Shown one piece after another: positions 63,975 through 64,000 of a DNA stretch of 64,000 bases. The DNA is from Nonomuraea pusilla (lineage in GTDB: Bacteria > Actinomycetota > Actinomycetes > Streptosporangiales > Streptosporangiaceae). The notes beneath the pieces were generated by a model. That model had not been told where the DNA came from and made no database searches. It saw nothing but the letters and a program-made list of their open reading frames with translations. The stretch covers positions 310,001-374,000 of the forward strand of contig NZ_FOBF01000008.1 of the NCBI RefSeq assembly GCF_900109355.1, read 5' to 3'. The position numbers were made by a program, and so were the translations under genes. Position 1 is the first letter of the stretch. Every line of letters begins with the position of its first letter.

Positions 63975-64000
63975 CCAGCGGACTCACAACGACGGTCCAC

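Overview
This 64 kb window is high-GC actinobacterial chromosome from a mycelial, sporulating lineage, most likely Streptosporangiaceae (Nonomuraea, Streptosporangium or Microbispora type; inferred). Support comes from third-position GC bias, many GTG and TTG starts, whiA, RbpA, OpcA, a mycothiol-type enzyme, Tat-exported Rieske lipoproteins, and gene order shared with Streptomyces (gap-pgk-tpiA-secG beside whiA-yvcK-rapZ-uvrC) and Mycobacterium (HAD, small ORF, tlyA, nadK, recN, steA, mctB/steB). I saw no tRNA, rRNA, IS element, prophage or CRISPR array. The DNA is core chromosome carrying many GC-rich minisatellites.

Layout. 1-4.1 kb: a truncated YdcF protein, a PrsW membrane protease, a CDF metal exporter with its SmtB-type sensor, and heme O synthase. 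4.3-12.4 kb: a tight operon tkt-tal-pgi-zwf-opcA-pgl for the pentose phosphate pathway and NADPH. 12.4-15.3 kb: three overlapping genes (lipoprotein, large unknown protein, WXG100-like protein) resembling a type VII secretion cargo module. 15.4-22.7 kb: a nucleoside deaminase behind two perfect inverted repeats, an SDR, a coiled-coil protein, an ACT-GNAT acetyltransferase, and a divergent FAD oxidoreductase/amidohydrolase pair behind a 28-bp perfect palindrome. 22.8-32.3 kb: rbpA, secG, lower glycolysis, whiA, yvcK, rapZ and uvrC.

32.3-40.3 kb: three tandem Rieske lipoproteins, a DUF2306 membrane protein, uvrA, a mycothiol-dependent isomerase-like protein and an MBL hydrolase. uvrC and uvrA both carry a promoter matching the PafBC (RecA-NDp) DNA-damage motif. 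40.3-44.4 kb: phosphatidylethanolamine synthesis (psd, pssA), a TerC exporter under a yybP-ykoY manganese riboswitch, and a GT4 glycosyltransferase. 44.7-49.5 kb: MurJ-like flippase, MraY-like phosphoglycosyl transferase, MctB/SteB and SteA, which with the GT4 form a plausible lipid-linked glycan and cell-separation module. 49.6-55.4 kb: recN, nadK, tlyA, a small ORF, an SCP2 protein and a HAD phosphatase. 55.5-64 kb: a stand-alone TipAS drug-binding domain, TPR, DUF1015, SSB-like and MBL proteins, then a very unusual arginine/glycine-repeat, TPR-like, acidic-tail protein.

The most striking features are the TerC riboswitch with a readable RBS switch, the PafBC-type promoters on both uvr genes, the 28-bp operator-like palindrome, the envelope module, the RG-repeat protein, and an array of about twelve degenerate 31-bp units near 60.7-61.1 kb.
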